NCBI GenBank assembly: GCA_900637135.1 | Contig: LR134353.1 | Coordinates: 3,162,001 to 3,226,000, forward strand | From: Mycolicibacterium flavescens | Lineage (GTDB): Bacteria; Actinomycetota; Actinomycetes; Mycobacteriales; Mycobacteriaceae | Direction: 5' to 3' | DNA length: 64,000 nucleotides | Shown here: piece by piece, positions 38,948 through 48,540 of the stretch | Layout of the letters: each line of letters begins with the position of its first letter | Position numbering within the stretch: the first letter of the stretch is position 1 | The notes under the pieces: model-generated | Databases searched by the model: none | Seen by the model: the letters and a program-made list of their open reading frames with translations, nothing else | Told to the model about the DNA's origin: nothing | Translations under genes and position numbers: made by a program

Positions 38948-39754
38948 ATGACCGCGACCAATTCACCACCCGTCACCCAGAGCGTCAACGGGAGCCAGCG
39001 GCGCGGATTCGGAATCGACGTCGGTGGCAGCGGCGTCAAGGGCGGAATCGTCGACCTGAACACCGGCCAGTTGATCGGCGAGCGATTCAAGCTGGCGACC
39101 CCCCAGCCCGCGACTCCCGAGGCGGTCAGCAAGACGGTCGCGGCCGTGGTCCGGGAATTCGGCTGGACCGAGAAGGTCGGCGTCACCTACCCCGGCGTGG
39201 TCACCGAGGGGATCGTGCGCACCGCGGCCAACGTCGACAAGGAATGGATCGGCAGCAACGCCAGCGAGTTCTACAGCAACGCGCTCGACGGACAGCCGGT
39301 CACGGTTCTCAACGACGCCGACGCCGCCGGGCTGGCCGAGGAGAAGTTCGGCGCGGGCCGAGACAACACCGGCGTGATTGTGCTGCTGACCTTCGGCACC
39401 GGAATCGGTTCGGCCGTGATCCACAACGGCGCGCTGCTGCCCAACACCGAGTTCGGTCATCTCGAGGTCGGCGGCAAGGAAGCCGAGCATCGCGCCGCGT
39501 CGTCGGTGAAGGAACGCAAGGGCTGGAACTACGAGCGCTGGACCGTCGAGGTGACGAAGGTGCTGGTAGCGGTCGAAAACGCGATCTGGCCGGACCTGTT
39601 CATCGCCGGCGGCGGCATCAGCCGCAAGGCCGATAAATGGATTCCGCTGCTCAAGAACCGCACGCCGGTGGTGGCCGCGGCTCTGCAGAACACGGCGGGC
39701 ATCGTGGGCGCCGCGATGGCTGCTGAGGTGGATGTCACAGCTACCGCCAAGTAG
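38948..39754 (+). CDS. ppgK: polyphosphate glucokinase
   Basis: 268 residues of the ROK-type sugar kinase fold. The phosphate-1 motif is GFGIDVGGSGVKGGIVD, the catalytic Asp is in VLNDADAAGLAE, and FGTGIGSAVIHNGALLPNTEFGH is the sugar-binding and ROK region. It phosphorylates glucose using polyphosphate or ATP. It is the equivalent of Rv2702. A possible RBS (GGAGTAGAGGAG) precedes the start. Confidence 0.92.
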   Translation: MTATNSPPVTQSVNGSQRRGFGIDVGGSGVKGGIVDLNTGQLIGERFKLATPQPATPEAVSKTVAAVVREFGWTEKVGVTYPGVVTEGIVRTAANVDKEWIGSNASEFYSNALDGQPVTVLNDADAAGLAEEKFGAGRDNTGVIVLLTFGTGIGSAVIHNGALLPNTEFGHLEVGGKEAEHRAASSVKERKGWNYERWTVEVTKVLVAVENAIWPDLFIAGGGISRKADKWIPLLKNRTPVVAAALQNTAGIVGAAMAAEVDVTATAK

Positions 39755-39802
39755 CCACGCCCGGGATTTGCCGCTCGAGGCGGCGTTCTCGCACACTGTC
39801 GT

Positions 39803-39808
39803 TACAAT
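39803..39808 (+). promoter_or_regulatory. probable -10 element of the sigA promoter
   Basis: TACAAT at 39803-39808 fits the mycobacterial TANNNT -10 box and is about 118 bases before the sigA start. No convincing -35 is needed for housekeeping mycobacterial promoters. A leader of ~110 bases would result. Confidence 0.45.
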
Positions 39809-39926
39809 GGTCGACGGCGGCCGCAGCCTGGATAGCGACGATTATCAACCGCCATTATTCGACAGCCGACGCTCATCGATGGGGCTTACCCTGCCCGTGA
39901 TGAGGTAGCACAAGGAAAGGGTGTAC

Positions 39927-41435
<1,509 letters not shown>

Positions 41436-41443
41436 GCAACACT

Positions 41444-41525
41444 CCGATATCTTGCTCTGACCAGCGGATTTGTTGGTCAGTTCAGAAATAGTAGACAAGC
41501 ACAGCGCAGCTAGTCAAGATATCGG
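41444..41525. promoter_or_regulatory. inverted CAAGATATCGG sites flanking the integrase start
   Basis: CCGATATCTTG at 41444-41454 and its exact reverse complement CAAGATATCGG at 41515-41525 bracket the segment between the sigA stop and the integrase ATG at 41527. A third related copy, CAAGATAT, lies at 56685-56692, 70 bases left of attR. The layout on both sides of the core suggests arm-type integrase binding sites, or an operator for int. Confidence 0.5.
41457..41480. terminator. hairpin downstream of sigA
   Basis: CTGACCA (41457-41463) and TGGTCAG (41474-41480) make a perfect 7-bp stem with a 10-base loop, 22 bases after the sigA stop. It may serve as the replacement terminator for sigA now that the native one is displaced beyond attR. 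Confidence 0.35.
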
Positions 41526-41526
41526 C

Positions 41527-42435
41527 ATGGCGCGTCGCAAACCAGCGAGCCTCGACCTCGCTGCCCTACTCCCTTCCTGGGAACTGTCTCTGCGCGCTGA
41601 ACGCAAGTCAGCACAGACAGTCAAGGTCTACGGCGACGGCGTGCGCGCCTTCCTGCGGTGGTGCGCACAGCAGAACCAGACCCCGGCCCTCGACCGCAAT
41701 CTGATGAAGGCGTTCGTAGCCGACCTGCTCGACGCCGGGGCCGAACCCGCGACGGCCCGATCCCGCCAACTCGCCATGCGCCGTTTTTCGGCGTGGCTGG
41801 CCGAAGAAGGCGAGATAGACGACGATCCCCTTCTCGGCCTGAAGGCGCCAAAGTTGGATGCCAAGGTGACCGAGTCGCTGTCGGAGGCAGAGTTGCGCCG
41901 CCTCATTAAGGTCTGCGTCGGAAAAGACTTCCGCGACCGTCGCGACGAGGCCATCGTGCGACTCATGGTCGAGACCGGGATGCGCGCAGGCGAGGTGTGC
42001 GGCCTCACCGTCGACGACATTGACCTTGGGCGCGGCTTGGTAACGGTTCGGCGAGGCAAAGGGGGCAAGGGCCGCGTTGCGCCATTCGGCCCTCAGACTG
42101 GTGTTGCCATCGACCGCTACCTGCGCGCCCGCCGTAGTCATCTGCTCGCCGAGACCTCCGCGCTGTGGCTCGGCGACCGCGGTAAAGGTCTCGAGTATTA
42201 CGGCTTACACAAGACGCTTAAGTGGCGGGCAGAGTTGGCTGGGCTCAAGAACTTCCATCCGCATTTGCTGCGGCACACCGCGGCCTCGCGGTGGTTGGCA
42301 GCGGGTGGATCGGAAGGCGGACTGATGGCGGTCGCCGGATGGTCGACTCGCGACATGATTGACCGCTACACCAGATCGACGGCGGCCGATCGCGCAGCGG
42401 CCGAGGCACGCTCACTCAATCTGGGTGAGTTGTAG
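41527..42435 (+). CDS. int: tyrosine recombinase/integrase
   Basis: 302 residues. An N-terminal SAM-like DNA-binding domain (LLPSWELSLRAERKSAQTVKVYGDG) precedes the catalytic domain. The catalytic residues are visible: Arg153 (TGMRAGEV), Lys in the beta-hairpin (RRGKGGKGR, ~178), His246 and Arg249 (HPHLLRHTA), Trp272 in the position of the second His (AGWST) and nucleophile Tyr281 (DRYTRS). It presumably recombines attP with the sigA 3' end. ATG 41527 is 1 base from an inverted repeat and has no clear Shine-Dalgarno; an in-frame TTG at 41470 exists. No excisionase is obvious; the 122-aa HTH protein downstream is a candidate. Confidence 0.93.
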   Translation: MARRKPASLDLAALLPSWELSLRAERKSAQTVKVYGDGVRAFLRWCAQQNQTPALDRNLMKAFVADLLDAGAEPATARSRQLAMRRFSAWLAEEGEIDDDPLLGLKAPKLDAKVTESLSEAELRRLIKVCVGKDFRDRRDEAIVRLMVETGMRAGEVCGLTVDDIDLGRGLVTVRRGKGGKGRVAPFGPQTGVAIDRYLRARRSHLLAETSALWLGDRGKGLEYYGLHKTLKWRAELAGLKNFHPHLLRHTAASRWLAAGGSEGGLMAVAGWSTRDMIDRYTRSTAADRAAAEARSLNLGEL

Positions 42436-42924
42436 ATGCTTGAGCGGCGAGTGCGCATCAAACTGGTCGACGAGCATGTCCGGCGCGGGAAACCGACTTT
42501 GCATCCGCGCGTTTGCGATTTCATCAAGTACAGCTTTGGCGACGAGGCGGGTTTGTGGGAAACGGAGCCGTGGGGCGTTGCGTTCGCTCCGACGAGCCGC
42601 AAGGCAACGGAGTACAGCCTCAGGGTGGTGGACTCATTTGAGAGTTGGGAAGAGATCGAAGCCTACACGCGCAGTCATCCCGCGCCCCCTGGCCTCGACC
42701 GTGCTGAGTTGTCACCGTTGAAGCGGCTGCCTGATGGCCGCACAGTTCTGGAAGTGCCGCCGCGCAAACCAAAACTCAGGCTGCGGTGGGAGAAAGTGAT
42801 GCCCGTCCTCGAAAAGCTCGCGCTGTCAAAGGGCTATGTCGCCCCTGACGGCGCAGTGCTGAAGGATGGCGACGTCGCGACACTCACAATCTCGCAGTTG
42901 CGCGCTTTGTACAACGCTTGCTGA
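42436..42924 (+). CDS. uncharacterised element protein, 162 aa
   Basis: ATG directly follows the integrase stop, so it is co-translated. 162 residues, mixed charge, with a basic C-terminal half (PPRKPKLRLRWEKVMPVLEK). No recognised domain. It may be a small DNA-binding accessory of the integrase, judged only by position. Confidence 0.65.
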   Translation: MLERRVRIKLVDEHVRRGKPTLHPRVCDFIKYSFGDEAGLWETEPWGVAFAPTSRKATEYSLRVVDSFESWEEIEAYTRSHPAPPGLDRAELSPLKRLPDGRTVLEVPPRKPKLRLRWEKVMPVLEKLALSKGYVAPDGAVLKDGDVATLTISQLRALYNAC

Positions 42925-43044
42925 TATCGTGACTGCACCGCGCAGGCACCGGTAAACCTGTAGCAGCGCAATCCCGCGCCAGCTTCGTTGAGTTGCCCCG
43001 ATAAGGCGGCTCGCCTCTCATTTGTTGAGGTGGAGAAGTTGGCT

Positions 43045-43332
43045 ATGACTCCAGCTGAAAAATCCTTGCGCGGCCAAATCGCGGCCCACAGTTCATGGGC
43101 ACGTACCGAAAACCGTTCCGCGCGAACTGAACCCGCTCGTAGAGCAATGCTCGATCAGTTCGAGCGTGAGGTCGACCCCGAAGGTGTCTTGACGCCGACT
43201 GAACGCGCCCAGCGCGCCGAGCATGCGCGCAAAGCCCATTTTAAGCGGCTCGCCCTGAAGTCGGCGCAAGCGCGTCGCCGCAAGGCCGTGGTGGGTAGCA
43301 AACTGATCGCCGAAACGGGCGGCGATGCCTGA
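43045..43332 (+). CDS. small basic mycobacterial element protein, 95 aa
   Basis: From ATG 43045 (MTPAEKSLRGQIAAHSSWA). The pattern RGQIAAHSSWARTENRSART..AR.A.LDQFEREVDPEGVLTPTER is one I know as a common short protein in mycobacterial genomes and prophages. It is strongly basic at the end (KSAQARRRK). Function unknown. It overlaps the next gene (TGATG). Confidence 0.7.
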   Translation: MTPAEKSLRGQIAAHSSWARTENRSARTEPARRAMLDQFEREVDPEGVLTPTERAQRAEHARKAHFKRLALKSAQARRRKAVVGSKLIAETGGDA

Positions 43333-43616
43333 TGTCCCAGACACGAAAAAGGCCGGCCCCGCCACAGAACCGGCCCTCTTCAAACGCCACCAGAGGCTAT
43401 CGGCAGTCTACCGCCGAGCCGATCCTGTACGGCTTCGACAGGCTTGAGTCGCTCACCGCTGATGACCGCGCCGACCTGGCCGTCATCAGTGCGGCCGCTG
43501 AGCGCGGTTACCGCATAGCGGTTCAGTGTCGCCGCTGTGGCGCTTGGGTGACGAACCCGAAGTCGGTTCGCAGGTTCCTTGGCCCGGTATGCGCCGCGAA
43601 GGCGGTGAACAAATGA
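43332..43616 (+). CDS. DUF6011-like zinc-binding protein
   Basis: 94 residues. The C-terminal half holds CRRCGAWVTNPKSVRRFLGPVC, the typical CxxCG..LTxPxS..RxxGPxC knuckle of DUF6011 phage proteins, preceded by a variable N-terminus. It probably binds zinc. ATG overlaps the previous stop; its own stop overlaps the next ATG. Confidence 0.7.
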   Translation: MSQTRKRPAPPQNRPSSNATRGYRQSTAEPILYGFDRLESLTADDRADLAVISAAAERGYRIAVQCRRCGAWVTNPKSVRRFLGPVCAAKAVNK

Positions 43617-43921
43617 CCGACCATCCGTATTCGCAACAGGTTTCCTGGTGGTCGGTCCACGAGTTCGTCGACGGGCAACTCAAGATGATCGGCCAGTTCC
43701 CGATGATCGGCACACCCGAATGGGTTTCCCTCGACGACCTCGACGCGCGAAAGTGGGCAGCCGTCTATGACGCCGCACAGCACTGGGCGCTCCACCTGGA
43801 GATAAATCAAGAGACCCGCGCTGAGGCGTCACGCGACGTGTCGGCGGCCGAGGATTGGCCTGTCGTGGCGCGCGAGATCACCCAGCGCAGTATGGTTTAC
43901 ATTCCGCGGGAGGCGTCGTGA
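43613..43921 (+). CDS. DUF2742-like phage protein
   Basis: 102 residues. SQQVSWWSVHEFVDGQL, FPMIGTPEWVSLDDLDARKWAAVYDAAQHWALHLE follows the DUF2742 pattern found in mycobacterial prophages such as phiRv2 (Rv2656c-like). Function unknown. It overlaps both neighbours by 4 bases, indicating tight coupling with the DUF3631 ATPase. Confidence 0.7.
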   Translation: MTDHPYSQQVSWWSVHEFVDGQLKMIGQFPMIGTPEWVSLDDLDARKWAAVYDAAQHWALHLEINQETRAEASRDVSAAEDWPVVAREITQRSMVYIPREAS

Positions 43922-45321
43922 CCGAGGACCGTTCAGACGAACTCGCCGAGTGGTACGCCGAAGACAACCCCGACGGCGCCGCCGAGGTCCTCGACGCCGT
44001 CGAAGTGTTCATCCGCCGCTTCTGCCTCCTACCCGGTGAACACTGCTACGTCGCGGCAACCCTGTGGTCCGCGCATACACATTTCATTGACCGGCTGGAA
44101 ACCACGCCCAGATTCGCGTGTTTGTCCCCAGAGCCTGGGTCTGGGAAGACTCGCGTTCTGGAAGTGCTCGACGTGCTTTGCGCGAACCCGCTTATGGCGC
44201 TTGACATATCGATGTCAGCGTTCTTTCGGATCGTGGAAGACCGGCAACCCACCATCTTGCTTGACGAGGTCGACGCCATCTTCATCGGCAAGAAGCAGTC
44301 TGAGGGCTCCGAAGACATGCGGAGGGTGATCAACAACGGTTACCGCGTCGGCGCGGTCGTTCAACGCGTGGGCGGAAAGAACCGCGATGAAGTGCAGGAC
44401 TTCCACGTCTTCACCCCGGTCGCAATGGCTGGACTCGGAAACTTGCCCGACACGCTGATGTCGCGGTCGGTCATCATCCGAATGAAGCCGCGCCGCGGCG
44501 GCGAATCGCTGGAGCCCTTCCGAGACCGGCTGCACCGCCCGGAAGGAGAAAAGCTCCAGGCGCAAATGGCCGCGTGGGCCGCCAGCGTCACCGACGATCT
44601 GCAGTACCCGACCCTCCCTGATGGGGTGCAGGACCGGGACGCCGATGTCTGGGAACCGCTGATTATGGTGGCCGATCTCGCCGGTGGCGAATGGCCGGCG
44701 AGGGCACGTGAAGCGTGCTCGGCCTTTATCTCGGAGAAGCCGGAGTCTGCGGTCAGTCTCGGTGTGCGACTGCTGCGCGATCTGAAGAGGATCTGGCCCG
44801 CCGACGCAGCGACGATGCCCACCGCGGATGTCCTCAAGAAGTTGGCCGAACTCGATGAGGCCCCGTGGGGGGACCTATATGGCGAAGGTTTGAAACCACG
44901 CAAGCTAGCGCAACTCCTCAGCGACTACGACATCAAGTCACAAGATGTTTGGACGCCGCTCGGCTCGCGGAAGGGTTACCGCCGCGAGGACTTCTGGGAC
45001 CCCTGGTTGCGCTACGTACCTCCAGAAAAGGGCGATGTGCGCGATGTGGGCGATGAAGGCGATGCCGGACTCGCGGACCTCGCGGACCTCGCGGACCCTG
45101 AGGGAACCCGAGACACCACATTGTTCAACGCGTTGAACAATCACGGCTCGGTCGACTGGGGCGCATCATCTACGCCCCCGGACGCTGCTCAGGTAGCGCA
45201 GTGCTGCGACTGCGGTAGACCAATTCCGAAGCACATGCACGCGTCGCGGGATCGCGGAATCTGTAGTCGCTGCACCGCAGTCGGAAACGCGAAAGCTCGA
45301 CTCAGCGGCGGTGCACTGTGA
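43918..45321 (+). CDS. DUF3631 P-loop ATPase, probable replication helicase-like protein
   Basis: 467 residues from GTG 43918. Walker A is SPEPGSGKTRVLE (about residues 70-82), Walker B is PTILLDEVDAIF (111-122), with an Arg-finger-like region (NLPDTLMSRSVIIRMKPRR). DUF3631 follows in the C-terminal half. The same architecture occurs in phiRv1-type elements (Rv1582c-like). It probably supports element replication or DNA processing. The C-terminal ~70 residues contain a low-complexity LADLADLADP stretch and a CCDCGRPI...CSRC zinc ribbon that may be a separate DNA-contact tail. Confidence 0.8.
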   Translation: MTEDRSDELAEWYAEDNPDGAAEVLDAVEVFIRRFCLLPGEHCYVAATLWSAHTHFIDRLETTPRFACLSPEPGSGKTRVLEVLDVLCANPLMALDISMSAFFRIVEDRQPTILLDEVDAIFIGKKQSEGSEDMRRVINNGYRVGAVVQRVGGKNRDEVQDFHVFTPVAMAGLGNLPDTLMSRSVIIRMKPRRGGESLEPFRDRLHRPEGEKLQAQMAAWAASVTDDLQYPTLPDGVQDRDADVWEPLIMVADLAGGEWPARAREACSAFISEKPESAVSLGVRLLRDLKRIWPADAATMPTADVLKKLAELDEAPWGDLYGEGLKPRKLAQLLSDYDIKSQDVWTPLGSRKGYRREDFWDPWLRYVPPEKGDVRDVGDEGDAGLADLADLADPEGTRDTTLFNALNNHGSVDWGASSTPPDAAQVAQCCDCGRPIPKHMHASRDRGICSRCTAVGNAKARLSGGAL

Positions 45322-45488
45322 AGCGAACAGTGATCCGTGCCCGCCGGACACTGGCCGACGGCCGCCGTCTGTTGCAGGTCGTCTGCCCCTATTGCGATCA
45401 CCGCCATTGGCTGCCAGACGCGGTCACCGGCTTCTGCAACCGCCGCAACTACACCTTCACCATCCCGACCGGAAAAACAAATTCGTGA
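45318..45488 (+). CDS. 56-aa zinc-knuckle protein
   Basis: GTG 45318 overlaps the stop of the ATPase gene (GTGA) and its TGA overlaps the next GTG, so it is embedded in a chain of coupled genes. 56 residues: a basic start (KRTVIRARRTLADGRR), then CPYC..H..HW and a third Cys 12 residues later, a likely zinc site. It is below the usual length for ORF calls. Role unknown. Confidence 0.65.
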   Translation: MKRTVIRARRTLADGRRLLQVVCPYCDHRHWLPDAVTGFCNRRNYTFTIPTGKTNS

Positions 45489-45853
45489 CCAGCCACGCTG
45501 TACAGCAGTGGCCTGGCGTCGTCATCGTGTCTGGACCGGGGCTACGAGCAGCCGCCGACGCGGTACTCATCGCGATCCGCTCCCGGCGTCTGTCCGGATT
45601 GCCGCACAGCAAGATTCACGATGACCTCGCCGCAGCATTCCTCGAAGCGTCCGGAACCGGACATGTGGACGTCCCCAACGTGGTGATACCGGCAACATCA
45701 CCAACCGTGAGTATCGAAGAAGCCGCGCACCGAATGGGCCTGTCCAGCAGGCAGGTACGGCGCCTCGCCCCGCGGCTCGGCGGCCGCATCGTTAGCGGCC
45801 GATGGCTTCTCGACGATACCGCGGTCACCGAGCACATCGAAGGTAAGTCGTGA
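45485..45853 (+). CDS. helix-turn-helix (excisionase-like) protein
   Basis: 122 residues from GTG 45485, coupled to the previous stop. The C-terminal part VSIEEAAHRMGLSSRQVRRLAPRL-GGRIVSGRWLLDDTAV is a MerR/excisionase-type winged helix. The N-terminal half is a small alpha/beta region of unknown role. It is the best candidate in the element for an excisionase or an early regulator. Confidence 0.65.
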   Translation: MTSHAVQQWPGVVIVSGPGLRAAADAVLIAIRSRRLSGLPHSKIHDDLAAAFLEASGTGHVDVPNVVIPATSPTVSIEEAAHRMGLSSRQVRRLAPRLGGRIVSGRWLLDDTAVTEHIEGKS

Positions 45854-46065
45854 ACAGAACCGAAGTGACACGCATCCTCGCAGCACTGACCGACGAGGAG
45901 TTCAACAATCTTGTCGCCGAAGCCCGCCCACCCGTCGAGCACGGTGGTCGAGCACGCGGACGCGCCGCCTACGCCAAAGGCGGCCACCAGCGCCTCACCA
46001 CCATCGACGTCGAACCAGAACCCACCACCGACGACACCGCCGCCATTCAGAAAGGACAACGTTGA
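45850..46065 (+). CDS. small element protein, 71 aa
   Basis: GTG 45850 overlaps the preceding stop. 71 residues: helical N-terminus (TEVTRILAALTDEEFNNLV), then a Gly/Arg/His-rich stretch and an acidic tail. No known domain. Confidence 0.55.
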   Translation: MNRTEVTRILAALTDEEFNNLVAEARPPVEHGGRARGRAAYAKGGHQRLTTIDVEPEPTTDDTAAIQKGQR

Positions 46066-46066
46066 C

Positions 46067-46840
46067 ATGAGCGGACTCGAAGCCCTGCAAGCGGAAGTGC
46101 AAGGCTTCCGCGACCAAGCCGGCCAGCTGTCTGACGACTTTCAAAACCTCCATACCGAGGTCGAAACAGACCGCGGCCTAACCGTTGAAGGCCGACGGCA
46201 GAAACTAGCGCCGCTGCACGCGCAGGTCGTCGAACAGCTCGCCGCACTGCACAGGGCTGAGAAGTCAGCCGTCAAGCGCGAGAAGGAACGGATCGAGAAG
46301 CGATTGTTCGGCCTGACTGGGTCGAGTAACGACCCCGCGCGCCTGGACAGCTTCCGCACCGCCCAAGACCGTGCACGGAAGTTAGACGACGCCGATGAGG
46401 CCGAAGCCGTTTACCAATCGGCATTACGCAGCGACGACACCGTCCTTGCGCGAGCGGTTCTGGAGCAGGCATTGACGCACGGCTGGACGCGAATCAAAGA
46501 AGACTTCATCGAGCGCAACCACGGGACCCGCAGGGACCTCGACGACCTCGCCGCGCTCGCGAAGTACGAAAACAACAGCCTGATGAACACGGCCCACTAC
46601 ATGCCGCCCTCACTGAACCTCCCGCACTCCGCCGGCTTCCAACGAATCGGCGGCCAGACCACCGCAGCCACACCGCGCGGCGTCCCATCACTCAAGAACG
46701 AGATGGAACAGCGCGTAGCGGGATTCTTCCGAGGTGAACCCAATGACCAGCGGCGGACAGGCGTCAAACCCACTGTTGACAAAACTTCCTTTCGAGTTGG
46801 GCAAGGCCCTCCAACATGGCACACCTGCGCGCGCGCCTAG
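46067..46840 (+). CDS. coiled-coil element protein, 257 aa (possible scaffold-like)
   Basis: 257 residues from ATG 46067. The first ~100 residues are charged and heptad-like (LQAEVQGFRDQAGQLSDDFQNL, VKREKERIEKRL), predicted coiled coil. The position just before the small terminase, together with this helical build, recalls phage structural or scaffold proteins; that is inference. The last ~35 residues are compositionally different and overlap another open frame from ATG 46743, so the true C-terminus may have shifted by frameshift. Confidence 0.6.
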   Translation: MSGLEALQAEVQGFRDQAGQLSDDFQNLHTEVETDRGLTVEGRRQKLAPLHAQVVEQLAALHRAEKSAVKREKERIEKRLFGLTGSSNDPARLDSFRTAQDRARKLDDADEAEAVYQSALRSDDTVLARAVLEQALTHGWTRIKEDFIERNHGTRRDLDDLAALAKYENNSLMNTAHYMPPSLNLPHSAGFQRIGGQTTAATPRGVPSLKNEMEQRVAGFFRGEPNDQRRTGVKPTVDKTSFRVGQGPPTWHTCARA

Positions 46841-46980
46841 AGGTCACCTGCGCCAGCCGCCGCTCACAAGACTCCCAGGTAGGGCGGGTGACCCATACCC
46901 CCCATCAAGATCGGCCCCTCCATTCAGAGGCGGCTGTGTGTTGCCACCCTCTCGAAAAAAATCGACCTACGGAGCCTTGA
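46841..46980. other. gap before the small terminase; candidate cos/pac region
   Basis: No convincing gene in these 140 bases, although the frame from ATG 46743 runs through to 46991 with unlikely composition. It contains a C-rich tract GGGTGACCCATACCCCCCATC at 46886-46906 and lies immediately upstream of terS, where cos or pac sites are usually found in phages and satellites. That role is unproven. Confidence 0.3.
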
Positions 46981-47325
46981 ATGCCGAGTAAGCAGTCTCC
47001 ACCCCCGGTCCCGGCCGGTCTGACGGGGTCAGGGCTATCGCTGTGGACGTCTACGGTCGCCACCTTCGAGCTCGATCAGCACGAATTGGCCCTACTGTGC
47101 GAGGCGTGCCGGACGGCTGACTCGATCGACAAACTGCAGGCGGTTGTGGATCGGGATGGGGTGTTGAACACCTCGCCGCAGGGGGTTCGGGCGCATCCGG
47201 CGTTGGTGGAATTACGGCAGCAGCGGTTGGCGTTCACCAAGTTGGTTGCCGCGTTGGCGATTCCGTCCGATGACATCGGTGCTGGGAGTCAGAGGCCGCG
47301 TACGGGTTTGAGGGCTGTCAAGTGA
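46981..47325 (+). CDS. phage terminase small subunit, P27 family
   Basis: 114 residues. PAGLTGSGLSLWTSTVATFELDQHELALLCEACRTADSIDKLQ.. matches the P27-type small terminase (HTH-like helices, then the VxxDGVLNTSPQGVRAHPALVELRQQRLAFTKL oligomerisation helix). It recognises packaging sites. There is no large terminase in the element, as in many satellites that borrow the helper's motor. It overlaps the next gene (GTGA). Confidence 0.82.
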   Translation: MPSKQSPPPVPAGLTGSGLSLWTSTVATFELDQHELALLCEACRTADSIDKLQAVVDRDGVLNTSPQGVRAHPALVELRQQRLAFTKLVAALAIPSDDIGAGSQRPRTGLRAVK

Positions 47326-47534
47326 GGCGGCGTCGCGATTCTGGCAAGATCCCCGAGGAGTTGATGGTGTTCCAGGGGCGGCGGTACCGCACGGCGAAGG
47401 CGTGGCAGGCGGCGTTCAACGAGTTTCTGGCTGCGCGTGGTGCATGGGCTGCAGAGCATGAGGGTGTGGTGTTGAAGCCGATTGAGGTCAACGGTTCCTG
47501 CCCCTTGGACTGGTCGAGGTTCAGGAAGTCATAG
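47322..47534 (+). CDS. small basic protein after terS, 70 aa
   Basis: GTG 47322 overlaps the terS stop. 70 residues (RRRRDSGKIPEELMVFQGRRYRTAKAWQAAFNEFLAARG). Basic start and a predicted helical pair. Similar small genes follow terS in mycobacterial prophage islands. Function unknown. Confidence 0.6.
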   Translation: MRRRRDSGKIPEELMVFQGRRYRTAKAWQAAFNEFLAARGAWAAEHEGVVLKPIEVNGSCPLDWSRFRKS

Positions 47535-47574
47535 CGGATCGGCGTGCCCCTCCAACCGTAAAGGGAGACAACCA

Positions 47575-47664
47575 ATGTCCTTCTCCGATACCTCCCCGGC
47601 CATATTGGCGGCCGGGCGGGAGGTGCTGCAGCGGGAAAGCATCCCGCTCGAGAGGAGGGATTAG
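47575..47664 (+). CDS. 29-aa ORF with strong RBS
   Basis: ATG 47575 has AAAGGGAG about 7 bases upstream. It encodes 29 residues (SDTSPAILAAGREVLQRE inside) and its TAG overlaps the GTG of the next gene. Codon use fits coding. It may be a genuine micropeptide or a coupling leader. Confidence 0.4.
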   Translation: MSFSDTSPAILAAGREVLQRESIPLERRD

Positions 47665-47888
47665 TGGCTTGGAAGCCAGAGTCCTTCTCGCAGAATGAGC
47701 GGCATGCCGCGGCGAAGACGGTCGTGCAGGCACAGGTAATGCTGGATCGCCTCAACCGCAGCGAGTTCGGGCTCGAGAACGTCGAGTTGGTGCAGAAGGC
47801 ATACCTTCGAATCGACGACATGCTCGCGATGCTTCACGAGTCTCTCTACAACCTCGACGAGCTAAACAGTCACCCACCTAGCAGCTGA
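47664..47888 (+). CDS. small element protein, 74 aa
   Basis: GTG 47664 is preceded by AGGAGGG, an excellent Shine-Dalgarno. 74 residues, helical (NERHAAAKTVVQAQVMLDRLNRSEFGLENVELVQ). It is the last gene of the rightward run and its 3' end overlaps the end of the convergent 214-aa gene by 19 bases. No known domain. Confidence 0.6.
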   Translation: MAWKPESFSQNERHAAAKTVVQAQVMLDRLNRSEFGLENVELVQKAYLRIDDMLAMLHESLYNLDELNSHPPSS

Positions 47889-48514
47889 GCGAGGGCCTGC
47901 GCCGGGATCGCGGTGGCGAGATTCACGGTGAATGGCCACACGGTGTTCGTCATGATCCAGTCGAACCACTTCTGCTTATCGTCGGCCGTGGTTGCGGTGC
48001 GAACCATGGCCGCAAACAGCCGTTCGATTGCTTCCTGAAAGTCGCTGTCGCTCAATCGTGCTTGCTCGACGATGCACCAGTCCAGATGGCTGATGACTCG
48101 TAGGAGATGGGCCCGAACCAACGGTGTGATCGACTGATCTTCGGTAACGAATCTTCGGGCGTGTTCAGCATAGGTGCGTATCTGATCGATTCCGTCGGGC
48201 TCCAGTGTGGGGACCATGCCGTCCAACCGATCGGCCAATAGCTCGAGAATCTGCAGCGCGTGGTCGTCTACGTGTTTCGAATTGGTCCCCTTCCATCCGT
48301 GGGGATGGTGGTAAACCAGTGATACCCAATAACTGAACTGCTGCCGGAATATCGTGGTCGCACCTGAAGCTTCGGTGGCTTCCATTTGATTGACCAGCTC
48401 ATCGATCAACTCGAGCTGTCGTGCCGCGATCCGCTGCTCGTTGGCGTCTGCGTAGTTTTTGTTATCGCGCCAACTGGTCAGTATTCGATGCAGCACCGCT
48501 GCAGGATTCGCCAT
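47870..48514 (-). CDS. uncharacterised 214-aa helical protein
   Basis: 214 residues, almost entirely predicted helix, cytosolic, with no recognised motif. Segments include RHPHG-like YHHPHGWKGTNSKHVDDHALQILELLADRL and FFDWIMTNTVWPF-like sequence near the end (KWFDWIMTNTVWPFTVNL). It starts 26 bases after the winged-helix gene and is on the same strand as the SIR2 gene, so it may be part of a cargo operon. Base composition is lower in GC than the backbone. Confidence 0.6.
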   Translation of the reverse strand: MANPAAVLHRILTSWRDNKNYADANEQRIAARQLELIDELVNQMEATEASGATTIFRQQFSYWVSLVYHHPHGWKGTNSKHVDDHALQILELLADRLDGMVPTLEPDGIDQIRTYAEHARRFVTEDQSITPLVRAHLLRVISHLDWCIVEQARLSDSDFQEAIERLFAAMVRTATTADDKQKWFDWIMTNTVWPFTVNLATAIPAQALAQLLGG

Positions 48515-48540
48515 TCAATTCCTCCCAGATGACGCGCTGT

